Positions 1-8,301 of a DNA stretch of 64,000 nucleotides are shown piece after piece. The notes below the pieces were generated by a model that was not told the origin of the DNA, ran no database searches, and saw only the letters and a program-made list of their open reading frames with translations. Source of the DNA: Lacisediminihabitans sp040549525 (lineage in GTDB: Bacteria; Actinomycetota; Actinomycetes; Actinomycetales; Microbacteriaceae); NCBI RefSeq assembly GCF_040549525.1, contig NZ_JBEPTM010000003.1:186001-250000 (forward strand). The letters are read 5' to 3'. Within the stretch, counting starts at the first letter, position 1, and the number at the start of each line of letters is the position of its first letter. The position numbers and the translations under genes were made by a program.

Positions 1-372
1 CTCTTCTACCAGCGCAGCGGGGTCGACCCGTTCGTCGGCTCGGTGCCGTCGGCCGTCCTCGCACCGGCCATGTCCATCAGTTACGCGACGATCATGGTCT
101 GCCAGCTCGTGAGCATCATCCAGCGCCGCAGTATCCACGGATTCTTCACGCGCTACCAGTTCTCCAACCGCACCTTCTGGCTTGCCATAGCGCTCGCCAT
201 CGGCATCATGGGCGTCATCCTGTACGTGCCGCTGGTCGCTGGCTTCTTCGGCACGGCACCCCTCGGAGCGGTCGACTGGGCCTTCGTCGGCACGGCCGCC
301 GTCATCTTCCTCGGAATCCGCGAGGGTGCGAGGCTTCTCGCTCGCGATCGATCCCGCACGAGGATCCGCTAG
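1..372 (+). CDS. P-type cation-transporting ATPase, C-terminal fragment
   Basis: The reading frame is open from the first base and ends at 372, so only the last 123 residues are present. They look like the C-terminal transmembrane domain (Cation_ATPase_C) of a P2-type calcium- or sodium-transporting ATPase. Two hydrophobic helices (about residues 24-42 and 59-80 of the fragment) flank the family-typical stretch with the FFGTAPLGAVDW loop. A last membrane segment and a short basic tail (RDRSRTRIR) follow. The catalytic P-domain would lie upstream of the window, so ion specificity cannot be read here. A KdpB-type ATPase is less likely because of the loop sequence. Confidence 0.8.
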   Translation, partial: LFYQRSGVDPFVGSVPSAVLAPAMSISYATIMVCQLVSIIQRRSIHGFFTRYQFSNRTFWLAIALAIGIMGVILYVPLVAGFFGTAPLGAVDWAFVGTAAVIFLGIREGARLLARDRSRTRIR

Positions 373-486
373 CCCCACGCTCTGATCTTGCGCTGGCGAC
401 GATGGATTGGGGCCTCTCGCGGACTGACTCCTCGCGACGGCGCTAACCTGATGTTTTCCCAACCCTGACGCGAGGGAGGCGTAGCC

Positions 487-1422
487 GTGGACCAGCACTG
501 GGTCGCAACAGACTTCGGGGGGCTCGATGTCTTCCGCCTCGACGGGGTGGAGGTCGCCCCTCCCGCACCCGGGCAGGTGACGATCTCGGTGCGTGCTGCC
601 GGCATGAATCCCGCCGACTTCAAGCACATCGCGCGCGGTTCCGATCGCTCGCTCCTGCCGATCGCGGTCGGGTACGAGGTGGCGGGGGTCATCAGCGCGA
701 TCGGCCCGGACACCACCCTCGCGTCCGGTGGCGGCGCTGTGGGCGACGAGGTGATCGCGTTCCGGGTGCAGGGCGGATACGCCACCGCAATCACCGTCGA
801 CGCGAGGAACGTGTTCGCGAAACCCCCCTCGCTGGGATTCCCGGAAGCGGCGAACCTGTTGCTTGCGGCCACCACCGCCTCCGAGATGTTGCACGTCACC
901 GGAGTCACCGCCGGCGACACCATGCTGGTGCACGGCGCATCCGGCGCGGTGGGGGTCAGTGTGATCCAGCTGGCGAGACTGCTCGGGGCACGCGTGATTG
1001 GCACGGCCAGTGAGGGCAGCTTCCCGGTGCTCGAGCGGTTCGGCGCCGAGCCGGTCGCCTACGGCGAGGGTCTCGAAGAGCGTGTCCGGCGCCTGGCCCC
1101 CGAGGGCATCGCCGCCGCGCTCGACACCGTCGGCACTGATGAGGCGGTGGATGTCTCGCTCGCCCTTGTCACGGACCGCGGCAGGATCGTCACGATCGCC
1201 GCCATGCAGCGGGCAGAGGGTGACGGCATCCGGGTGATCATGGGTGCGATTCCGGCGAGCGCCTCCTATCGCGATGCCGTGCGCGCGGAGTTGATCGCGC
1301 TGGCCGGGGAGGGAAAGCTCGTGGTGCCGATGGCGAGGACATTCCCGCTCTCCGAGGCGATCGACGCCCTCACGCTGCTCTCGGCCGGGCATCCGGGCGG
1401 CAAGCTCGCCCTCATCCCCTAG
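487..1422 (+). CDS. Zinc-free MDR-family NADP-dependent oxidoreductase (quinone reductase-like)
   Basis: A 311-residue medium-chain dehydrogenase/reductase. The N-terminal GroES-like half carries AGMNPADFK and VGYEVAGVISAIG. The Rossmann half carries the nucleotide-binding stretch VHGASGAVGVSVIQLA. The cysteine ligands of the structural zinc loop are absent, as in the quinone oxidoreductase/zeta-crystallin branch that reduces quinones or enones with NADPH. The start is the GTG at 487, with GGAGG about 8 bp upstream. It is a single gene between the ATPase and a minus-strand gene. The exact substrate cannot be inferred. A second member of the same family lies at 5325-6356. Confidence 0.85.
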   Translation: MDQHWVATDFGGLDVFRLDGVEVAPPAPGQVTISVRAAGMNPADFKHIARGSDRSLLPIAVGYEVAGVISAIGPDTTLASGGGAVGDEVIAFRVQGGYATAITVDARNVFAKPPSLGFPEAANLLLAATTASEMLHVTGVTAGDTMLVHGASGAVGVSVIQLARLLGARVIGTASEGSFPVLERFGAEPVAYGEGLEERVRRLAPEGIAAALDTVGTDEAVDVSLALVTDRGRIVTIAAMQRAEGDGIRVIMGAIPASASYRDAVRAELIALAGEGKLVVPMARTFPLSEAIDALTLLSAGHPGGKLALIP

Positions 1423-1431
1423 CCTAAAATC

Positions 1432-2349
1432 TCAGGGAATGCTCGCGCTGGACAGGAACTCTTGGGGAAGATCCTGGATGAAGGGGCTCGCCAGCACGCC
1501 GCTGACCGTTTTACCGCTGTCCGGGGGACGAATGTCCACAGTTCCGTCTTCGTTGATGGAGAAATCTCCACTAACTTCAGCATAGAAATTTGCGGGAGTT
1601 CGTTCCCGGAACGCGCGAAGATCTGCCGGTGCGTCACTGATGCTTCCCCGATACTCGCCATTGTCGGCGGTTGCGGGGGTTCGAAAAGTGGTGTCGCCGC
1701 ACGCCCGATTGATGCCGATGAGGTATCCGCGGTTGCCGTTTCCGCTTCGCGGCTGATCTCTCGAGACCTCGATGAGCTGGCCGAGGCTGCCGCCAGTGCC
1801 TCCGTCGAGGTAGAACAATGGCCGGTCGTTCTGAGCCCCATCCCCGGAAGTCGATTGTTCCGCTCGGGAGATCGGCTTCGCCATCAGCGTGACCCGGGTT
1901 TGTGACGGGGTGGTGAAGCTCGGGGCGAGAGAGGGATCGCACACCAGGACCGAGAACAGCGCGATCGTGTTGTCTGGGCTGACGAGGACAGTGGCGGCAT
2001 AGCTTCCGCTAACGAAGAGTTGCTGGCTCCATTCGGGGGCAGCCGGGATCACGCGTTTGGCAATCGGGGTCCCGGCTGCCTCGATCACCTTCGCCACCGG
2101 GTATCCCGTGTGGACGGACAGCAGAGGCTCCGTCGTTGGCGGCGTTGTGGTCGGGCTCGAGGCGGAGCTCGTCCCTGTTGCTCTCGGAGTTGCCGACGTC
2201 GGTGTCGCCGCATTGAGTCGATCGACAAGGAAGAACGCGAACCCGGCGATGGTGACGACGCTCGCGATCGCGCCGAGTATTGCACCGACAGGTACTCGCC
2301 GGGGTGCCGTCGCTTGCCCAGCGGGCAGGCGAGATTTCGAGTCAGTCAT
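1432..2349 (-). CDS. Unknown single-pass membrane protein with extracytoplasmic domain
   Basis: A 305-residue protein from the ATG at 2349, which has a GGAG about 9 bp upstream; the frame stays open to 2412 but that extension has no ribosome site. A short basic cytoplasmic N-terminus is followed by one membrane helix (about residues 20-43). Next comes a Ser/Thr/Pro-rich linker (48-75) and a roughly 220-residue extracytoplasmic domain with two cysteines (in LVCDPS and NRACGDT) that could form a disulfide. I do not recognise the domain. The architecture, though not the sequence, resembles the protein at 45152-45973. It is convergent with the oxidoreductase at 487-1422, with only 9 bp between the stop codons. 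Confidence 0.75.
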   Translation of the reverse strand: MTDSKSRLPAGQATAPRRVPVGAILGAIASVVTIAGFAFFLVDRLNAATPTSATPRATGTSSASSPTTTPPTTEPLLSVHTGYPVAKVIEAAGTPIAKRVIPAAPEWSQQLFVSGSYAATVLVSPDNTIALFSVLVCDPSLAPSFTTPSQTRVTLMAKPISRAEQSTSGDGAQNDRPLFYLDGGTGGSLGQLIEVSRDQPRSGNGNRGYLIGINRACGDTTFRTPATADNGEYRGSISDAPADLRAFRERTPANFYAEVSGDFSINEDGTVDIRPPDSGKTVSGVLASPFIQDLPQEFLSSASIP

Positions 2350-2554
2350 GGAAACGCTCCATCGAAAGGCGATACTGCGTGCGGGTTTCCACATCTTTGC
2401 AGTCCGGGGCATCCCGACGCTATCGCCTCCACGTAAATTTGCTTGGGCAAGCGTGTGTTAGTCCCGTAGCGTGGCAACCGCGTCTCCCCGCACCAGACAC
2501 GCCCGCAGGCTGTTCGCTCGGAATCATCTGACACGATCAGGAAAGAGGTACTGA

Positions 2555-3034
2555 ATGTCCGGACGAAGCGCCACCGCCGTCACTGAACTTCTCGCCACAG
2601 CCACCATCGATCACTCGTGGGATGTCGCGACGATGCACACGCCGGTCGGCCTCTACCCGCGGGCCGGCCTGCTGCCTGCCGTGATCGAGGTTCGCGACCA
2701 GACCGGCGACTGGGATGGTGTCGGTCAGACACGGCAGCTCATGCTCTCCGACGGCGGAAGCGTGATCGAGCACACGACGAACGTGGATCGGCTCGAATTC
2801 TTCGCCTACAACCTCACCGACTTCCAGAAGATCTTCGGTGTGATGGTGGAGAGCGCCCGCGCGGAATGGACCTTCACCGAGGCGCCCAACGGCACTCTCA
2901 TCCGGTGGCGCTACACCTTCCATTCGAAGGCGGGATACGGCCTGCCGCTCGCCGCGATCATCAAGTTCCTCTGGGGCCCGTACATGGCGCGTGTGCTCCC
3001 GGGTATCGTCGCGGAGATCGAGCGCTCGCGCTGA
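2555..3034 (+). CDS. SRPBCC (polyketide cyclase/START-like) family protein
   Basis: A 159-residue protein with the SRPBCC pattern. There is an N-terminal strand with IDHSWDVAT, central strands, and the paired strands AEWTFTEAPNGTLIRWRYTF. A C-terminal helix (residues 128-157) would close the hydrophobic cavity. Proteins of this fold bind lipids or small hydrophobic ligands; no specific ligand is evident. The ATG at 2555 is preceded by AAAGAGG at good spacing. It lies 34 bp before a MATE transporter in the same direction and is probably co-transcribed with it. Confidence 0.8.
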   Translation: MSGRSATAVTELLATATIDHSWDVATMHTPVGLYPRAGLLPAVIEVRDQTGDWDGVGQTRQLMLSDGGSVIEHTTNVDRLEFFAYNLTDFQKIFGVMVESARAEWTFTEAPNGTLIRWRYTFHSKAGYGLPLAAIIKFLWGPYMARVLPGIVAEIERSR

Positions 3035-3068
3035 TCTCCGCCTCTCCCACCGCCCCTAGGCTGGCGGG

Positions 3069-4385
3069 GTGAGAGTCCCCCCGCTCGACCGCGAGATCCT
3101 GCGCCTCGCTCTCCCCACCCTTGCTGCGCTCGTCGCTGAGCCCCTCTTCCTTCTCGTGGACACCGCCCTCGTCGGACATCTCGGCAGAGTGCCCCTCGCG
3201 GCCCTCGGCATCGCGAGCGTCGTGCTGCAGACCGCTGTCGGCCTTCTCGTCTTCCTCGCCTACGCGACCACCCCGGCGGTCGCGCGACTGCTCGGCGCCG
3301 GAGACCGCCGGGCAGCGGTGCGCGCGGGAGTGGATGGCGCGTGGCTCGCCCTCGCGGTGGGTTCCGTGCTACTCGTGGCGGGGCTGGTCTTCGCCCCCGC
3401 GGTCATCTCGGCCTTCGGTGTCGCCCCGGATGTCTCGGCCGCGGCACTGCGCTACCTCGAGATCTCGGTCTGGGGACTCCCCCCGATGCTGTTCGTGCTC
3501 GCCGCCACCGGACTGCTTCGCGGCCTTCAAGACACCCGCACCCCGCTGGCGATCGTGACCCTCGGTTTCGCGGCCAACGCCATCCTCAACTCCTTCTTCA
3601 TCTACGGACTCGGCTGGGGCATCGCCGGTTCGGCCGCGGGTACCGTTCTGGCCCAGTGGGGGATGGCGGTGCTCTTCGCCGTCTCGGTGGTGCGAGCCGC
3701 CAGGGCGATCGGAGCGCGGCTCAGGCCCGGGATTGCCGGACTGTCCGTTGCCGCGGCATCCGGGGGCTGGCTGCTATTGCGCACCGCTTCGCTGCGAGCG
3801 GCGATGCTCGCGACGGTTTTCGCGGCGAGCGTGGTCGGAGTGACAGCGCTCGCGACCCTTCAGGTGGCGCTCGTGGTGTTCTCCCTGCTCGCCTTCGCGC
3901 TCGATTCGCTCGCGATCGCGGGGCAGGCGATGATCGGGCATGGCCTCGGAGCGGCCCGGGTCGACCGGGTGAGGCTCGTGACCGCCCGCCTGGTGCGCTT
4001 CGGTGTGATCTCCGGCCTGCTGATCGGAGCCGTGATCGCCGCTGTATCGCCGGTGCTCCCACGGGTCTTCACGAGCGATGACGCTGTGCTTCGGGCGCTG
4101 TTGCCCGTGCTCCTGGTGATGGCCGCGGGAGTGCCGCTCGCGGGCTTCGTCTTCGTGCTGGACGGGGTGTTGATCGGGGCAGGGGACGGGCGGTATCTCG
4201 CGCTCAGTGGAATCCTCACCCTTGCCGTGTACCTTCCGCTGCTCGTGCTGGCCGGCCAGCAGCACAGTGCGCTTGCGGTGTGGTCGGTGTTCGGCCTCGG
4301 CTACATCGGGGCACGGGCGCTGGCGCTCGGGCTGCGGGTGCGGGGCACTGCCTGGCTGGGCAGACCGGCTCCCGCGCTCCAGTAG
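3069..4385 (+). CDS. MATE family efflux transporter (DinF-like)
   Basis: A 438-residue multidrug and toxic compound extrusion transporter with twelve predicted membrane helices in two homologous halves. The N-terminal LALPTLAALVAEPLFLLVDT is typical of the DinF/NorM fold, and the second half again begins with a polar-containing helix (about residues 245-270). These proteins export cationic drugs or toxic metabolites by coupling to H+ or Na+. The start is the GTG at 3069. The GC-rich upstream context has a weak ribosome site, which suggests coupling to the SRPBCC gene. Substrate unknown. Confidence 0.88.
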   Translation: MRVPPLDREILRLALPTLAALVAEPLFLLVDTALVGHLGRVPLAALGIASVVLQTAVGLLVFLAYATTPAVARLLGAGDRRAAVRAGVDGAWLALAVGSVLLVAGLVFAPAVISAFGVAPDVSAAALRYLEISVWGLPPMLFVLAATGLLRGLQDTRTPLAIVTLGFAANAILNSFFIYGLGWGIAGSAAGTVLAQWGMAVLFAVSVVRAARAIGARLRPGIAGLSVAAASGGWLLLRTASLRAAMLATVFAASVVGVTALATLQVALVVFSLLAFALDSLAIAGQAMIGHGLGAARVDRVRLVTARLVRFGVISGLLIGAVIAAVSPVLPRVFTSDDAVLRALLPVLLVMAAGVPLAGFVFVLDGVLIGAGDGRYLALSGILTLAVYLPLLVLAGQQHSALAVWSVFGLGYIGARALALGLRVRGTAWLGRPAPALQ

Positions 4386-4448
4386 AGGCTTGACTCGACG
4401 TCGACGCTACTGCGAGTGTTGCAGCGGAAAACAGCCGAGGGAGCGTCA

Positions 4449-5228
4449 ATGCCTGAGTTCGCGGAATCCGCCGATGGCACGTCCATCGCCTTCGACAGGG
4501 TGGGCACGGGGCCGGCCCTCGTGGTCGTGGGCGGGGCATTCAACACGCGGCTTTCGCCGTATCCGCTCGTGACCCTGCTGTCCGAACGATTCACCGTGTA
4601 CAGCTACGACCGGCGCGGTCGGGGGGACAGCGGCTCGGCAGTCGACGAGACTGACAGCGTCACGCGGGAGGTGGAGGATCTTGCCGCGGTGGTCGCGGCA
4701 GCGGGTGGTTCCGCCAGGGTCTACGGTCACTCCTCGGGGGCGATTATCGCCCTCGAGGCGGCGATCGCTGGCGTGCCGCTGACGAGCATCGCTGTCTACG
4801 AGCCGCCGTACTCCTTCGATCCGCAACATCCGGAACCGGGGGATGACTTCGGATTCCCGGCGGCGATCGCCGCGGGGGATCGGGATGCGGCGGCTCGTGC
4901 CTTCCTGCAGATCACCGGAATGCCCGCCGGTGCCGTTGCCGGAATGACGGCTGCGCCGTGGTGGGGCGGCTTGGTCTCGACCGCCCTCACGCTTCCCCAC
5001 GACATCGCGCTCACGGGCGACGGACGGATTCCCGAGCGACGACTGGCCGCGGTCGAGGCTCCCGTGCTGGCGATGGATGGTGGCAGCAGCCCGGAGTGGG
5101 CCGCTCGTGCGGCGATAGGCATCGCGTCCGCGGTCGGGCACGGCACGCGTCTCACCGTCGATGGCCAGAACCATGCGGTCGACCAGACGGTACTCGCACC
5201 GATCCTCTCCGGGTTCTTCAGCTCCTAG
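4449..5228 (+). CDS. Alpha/beta hydrolase
   Basis: A 259-residue alpha/beta hydrolase. The nucleophile elbow is GHSSG with Ser95. A catalytic His is visible at about 242 in GQNHAVDQ, and DRRGRGDSG is the usual strand-5/helix motif after the oxyanion region. The ATG at 4449 has a GAGGGAG ribosome site 5 bp upstream; an ATG 33 bp earlier has none. A small hydrolase of this kind may act on esters, lactones or epoxides. It lies between the MATE gene and a quinone reductase gene, which give no pathway clue. Confidence 0.85.
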   Translation: MPEFAESADGTSIAFDRVGTGPALVVVGGAFNTRLSPYPLVTLLSERFTVYSYDRRGRGDSGSAVDETDSVTREVEDLAAVVAAAGGSARVYGHSSGAIIALEAAIAGVPLTSIAVYEPPYSFDPQHPEPGDDFGFPAAIAAGDRDAAARAFLQITGMPAGAVAGMTAAPWWGGLVSTALTLPHDIALTGDGRIPERRLAAVEAPVLAMDGGSSPEWAARAAIGIASAVGHGTRLTVDGQNHAVDQTVLAPILSGFFSS

Positions 5229-5324
5229 CCATCCTTCAGCTCCCAGCCAGAGGCAAGCGGTGGCGATACCGGGAAGCGTCGATGCGACGCGAGGTCGTCG
5301 GTGGCGCGTAGCGTTGGTTCCACC

Positions 5325-6356
5325 ATGAAAGCAATCGTCTATAGCGAAACCGGCGCCCCCTCCGTTCTTCGGCTCGTGCAGCGGGCCCTCCCCGAACCCG
5401 AAGCCGGGGAGGTGCGGATTCGAGTCGTCGTCTCCGGCGTGAACCCCACGGACTGGAAGTCCCGCCGGGGGGCGAAGCCGGGGGAGGCGCTCGACTTCGC
5501 GGAGGTCGTGCCGAACCAGGACGGCGCCGGGGTCATCGACGCTGTGGGTGCCGGCGTGCACAAGTTCGCCGTGGGGGACAGGGTCTGGACGGCGATCGCG
5601 GCCTTCCAGAGCGCCAGCGGAGGAACAGCGCAGGAGTTCTGCGTGCTGCCGGAGAACCGTGTCTACCCGCTTCCGGATGCCGCCAGCTTCGATGTCGGTG
5701 CCACTCTCGGGGTGCCCGCCATGACCGCTCATCGTGCTCTCACCGTTGCCGAGGACGGTCCCTCCCGGCTCTCACCGGGTGCGCTCTCCGGGAAGACCGT
5801 CCTGGTCGCCGGTGGAGCAGGAGCCGTCGGGCACGCCGCCATCCAACTGGCCCGCTGGGCCGGGGCAACCGTCCTCACGACCATCAGCTCCCCGGTCAAA
5901 GCGACGCTCGCCGCCGCGGCTGGCGCCCACCACGTGGTGAACTACCGCGAATCGGACGCCGCGCTCGAGATCCGCCGACTCGCGCCGGACGGAGTAGACC
6001 TGATCGTCGAGGTCGCCCCCGACGCGAATGCAGAGCTCGACGGCAGGGTGATCCGCAATCGTGGCTCGATCGCCGTCTATGCGAGCACCGGTGAGCCACT
6101 GGTGCTGGACATCCGGGTGCTCATGACACTCAACGTGCGCTACCAGTTCCAGTTGCTGTACACGCAGGGGCAGGATGTGCGGGATGCTGCCGCCGAGGAC
6201 ATCAACGCGGCCATCGTCGACGGCGCACTTCCCATCGGGGATGATGCCGGGCTGCCGCTGCACCGGTTCTCGCTCGCCGACACCGGCCTCGCGCACGCCG
6301 CGGTGGAGGGCGACGTCGTGGGCAAAGTACTCATCGATGTCGAAAGCGGCAGCTGA
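5325..6356 (+). CDS. NADPH:quinone reductase-like MDR oxidoreductase
   Basis: A 343-residue zinc-free MDR enzyme. The N-terminal SGVNPTDWKSRRG and the substrate-side PNQDGAGVIDAVGAGV are typical of the zeta-crystallin branch. The Rossmann motif is VAGGAGAVGHAAIQLA. It should reduce quinones or reactive enones with NADPH in the cytoplasm. The ATG at 5325 was chosen over an upstream in-frame GTG because the protein then begins MKAIVYSETG, the normal family N-terminus. It is followed by an aldo/keto reductase gene at 6469, in the same direction but across a 112-bp gap. Confidence 0.87.
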   Translation: MKAIVYSETGAPSVLRLVQRALPEPEAGEVRIRVVVSGVNPTDWKSRRGAKPGEALDFAEVVPNQDGAGVIDAVGAGVHKFAVGDRVWTAIAAFQSASGGTAQEFCVLPENRVYPLPDAASFDVGATLGVPAMTAHRALTVAEDGPSRLSPGALSGKTVLVAGGAGAVGHAAIQLARWAGATVLTTISSPVKATLAAAAGAHHVVNYRESDAALEIRRLAPDGVDLIVEVAPDANAELDGRVIRNRGSIAVYASTGEPLVLDIRVLMTLNVRYQFQLLYTQGQDVRDAAAEDINAAIVDGALPIGDDAGLPLHRFSLADTGLAHAAVEGDVVGKVLIDVESGS

Positions 6357-6468
6357 TTCCAGCCTGAGCGCGAATTGCTCGATTTCTGGGTAATCGCTGG
6401 GCATACTCGGCGCACGCTCGATGTTGGCCTCCAATGGAAATGCAACGAAAAGCTAGGAGATACACACA

Positions 6469-7308
6469 ATGACCCATGTCCCCACCATCACCCTGAACAA
6501 CGGGGTAGCCATCCCGCAGCTCGGATTCGGCACGTACCAGATCACCCCGGATGACGCGAAGCAGGCCACCCTCGATGCCCTCGAGGTCGGGTACCGCCAC
6601 ATCGACACCGCCGAGATGTACGGCAACGAGAAGCAGGTCGGCGAAGCGGTGGCGGCATCCGGCATCGACCGCTCCGAGATCTTCGTGACCAGCAAGCTCA
6701 ACAACGGATTCCACGCGCGGGATGCCGCACTCACCGCTTTCGACGGCACCCTCGACGCCCTCGGCTTCGACTACCTGGACCTGTTCCTCATCCACTGGCC
6801 GCTGCCGACGATCGGCGACTTCGTCGAAACGTGGAAGGCGATGCAGGAGATGTACGAGTCGGGACGCGTCAAGGCGATCGGCGTCTCCAACTTCCAGCAG
6901 GCGCACCTGCAACGACTGTTCGACGAGACGAGCATCGTGCCCGCCGTCAACCAGATCGAGGTTCACCCCTACCTCGTGCAGGACGACCTCCGCGCCTTCG
7001 GCGAGGCACACGGCATCGCGACCGAGGCCTGGTCACCCATCGCCCAGGGCAAGGTGCTCGATGACGAGGTCATCGTCTCGATCGCCGAGAAGGTCGGCAA
7101 GACTCCCGCGCAGGTCACCCTTCGCTGGCACATCCAGCGCGGCGACATCGTCTTCCCCAAGTCGGTGACCCGCTCCCGTGTCGAGGAGAACTTCGCGCTC
7201 TTCGACTTCGAGCTGTCGGACGATGACATCCAGTCGATCACCGAGCTCGATCGCAACGAGCGCACCGGGCCAGACCCCGACACCTTCGACTACGTGCCGA
7301 AGGCGTGA
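6469..7308 (+). CDS. Aldo/keto reductase (2,5-diketo-D-gluconate reductase type)
   Basis: A 279-residue NADPH-dependent aldo/keto reductase with the full catalytic tetrad D46, Y51, K76 and H109. The motifs are GYRHIDTAEMYGNE, the LIHWPLP strand, GVSNF, and the phosphate-binding PKSVTRSRVEENF near the C-terminus. It reduces small carbonyl compounds. A ribosome site (AGGAG) precedes the ATG. The stop codon overlaps the start of the patatin gene (GTGA), so the two are translationally coupled. The true substrate cannot be read from sequence. Confidence 0.9.
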   Translation: MTHVPTITLNNGVAIPQLGFGTYQITPDDAKQATLDALEVGYRHIDTAEMYGNEKQVGEAVAASGIDRSEIFVTSKLNNGFHARDAALTAFDGTLDALGFDYLDLFLIHWPLPTIGDFVETWKAMQEMYESGRVKAIGVSNFQQAHLQRLFDETSIVPAVNQIEVHPYLVQDDLRAFGEAHGIATEAWSPIAQGKVLDDEVIVSIAEKVGKTPAQVTLRWHIQRGDIVFPKSVTRSRVEENFALFDFELSDDDIQSITELDRNERTGPDPDTFDYVPKA

Positions 7309-8153
7309 CCGTGGGAGCACTCGTTCTTGCCGGTGGCGGCATCGCCGGAATCGCGTGGGAGGTGGGCGTGCTCCTCGGTATCGAGGAGCAGCAGCCCGCC
7401 GCTGCCGCGCGGCTCTTCGCCGCCGATTCCACCTTCGTTGGAACCTCTGCGGGCTCGGTCGTGGCTTCGCAGGTCGCCGGGGGCGTACCCCTTCGCACGC
7501 TGTTCGAGCAGCAGCTCGAGCAGCACAGCGCGGAAGTGGGCGCCTCTTTCGATGTGCAGGAGTTCCAGGAGACCCTCGCGCGTCTTCTCGAGGGGGTCAC
7601 CTCCGCCGAGGAGGGACGTCGTCGGGTCGGCAGGTTCGCCCTGGATGCCGTTACCGTGTCGGCCGGCGATCGCCGCGCGGTCATCGGCGCGCGTCTGATC
7701 GCGAAGGATTGGCCAGAACGGCGCCTGCTGGTGACCGCGGTGAACGCCCACACGGGGGAACTGCGTGTCTTCGACCGGGATTCCGGTGTCGACCTGATCG
7801 ACGCCGTCTCCGCGAGTTGCGCCGTTCCCGGGATCTGGCCGACCGTCGAGATCGACGCCCAGCGCTACACCGACGGGGGAGTGCGCACGATCGCGAATTC
7901 CGACCTCGCCGCAGGCTCGGACCCGGTGCTGATCCTCGCTCCTCTCGCCGAGGCGAACGTGCCCGTGGCCATCCCGGCCCACGAGCTGGCCGCGCTTGCG
8001 CCCGCGAGAGTGCACGTCGTCGGCGCGGATGAGGCATCGCTCGTGGCATTCGGCAACAATCCCCTCGACCCCGCAACGGCATCCGTCTCGGCGCTGGCGG
8101 GCCGAGAACAGGGGCGGCGCGTCGCCGCGGAGATCGCGGCGTTCATCGGCTAG
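7305..8153 (+). CDS. Patatin-like phospholipase
   Basis: A 282-residue patatin. It has the glycine-rich oxyanion loop LAGGGIAG (9-15), the nucleophile elbow GTSAGS with Ser48, and the catalytic aspartate in YTDGGVRT (Asp190). These make the Ser/Asp dyad of bacterial NTE/patatin lipid acyl hydrolases. There is no signal peptide, so it probably acts at the cytoplasmic face. The GTG start overlaps the upstream aldo/keto reductase stop by 4 bp. It is convergent with the rhodopsin gene. Confidence 0.9.
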   Translation: MTVGALVLAGGGIAGIAWEVGVLLGIEEQQPAAAARLFAADSTFVGTSAGSVVASQVAGGVPLRTLFEQQLEQHSAEVGASFDVQEFQETLARLLEGVTSAEEGRRRVGRFALDAVTVSAGDRRAVIGARLIAKDWPERRLLVTAVNAHTGELRVFDRDSGVDLIDAVSASCAVPGIWPTVEIDAQRYTDGGVRTIANSDLAAGSDPVLILAPLAEANVPVAIPAHELAALAPARVHVVGADEASLVAFGNNPLDPATASVSALAGREQGRRVAAEIAAFIG

Positions 8154-8285
8154 TTTCTCCGCCCCTTTTCTCTGTGGCGAGATGCGAAAAGTTCACCAGC
8201 ATCCTCGGTTGCAACAGGCTCAGCGTTCCCGAGACGGAAACGAAGAGGAGACTCTAGAGTCGGCCTCGTGACAGTGGCGAAGGGG

Positions 8286-8299
8286 CGGCGGTACCGCCG
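8286..8299. terminator. Perfect 14-bp GC-rich palindrome after the rhodopsin gene
   Basis: CGGCGGTACCGCCG is a perfect palindrome starting 2 bp past the rhodopsin stop codon, in the 148-bp gap between convergent genes. As RNA it would fold into a short GC stem with a GUAC loop. No T-tract follows in either direction, so terminator function is only a suggestion. Confidence 0.35.
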
Positions 8300-8301
8300 G
8301 T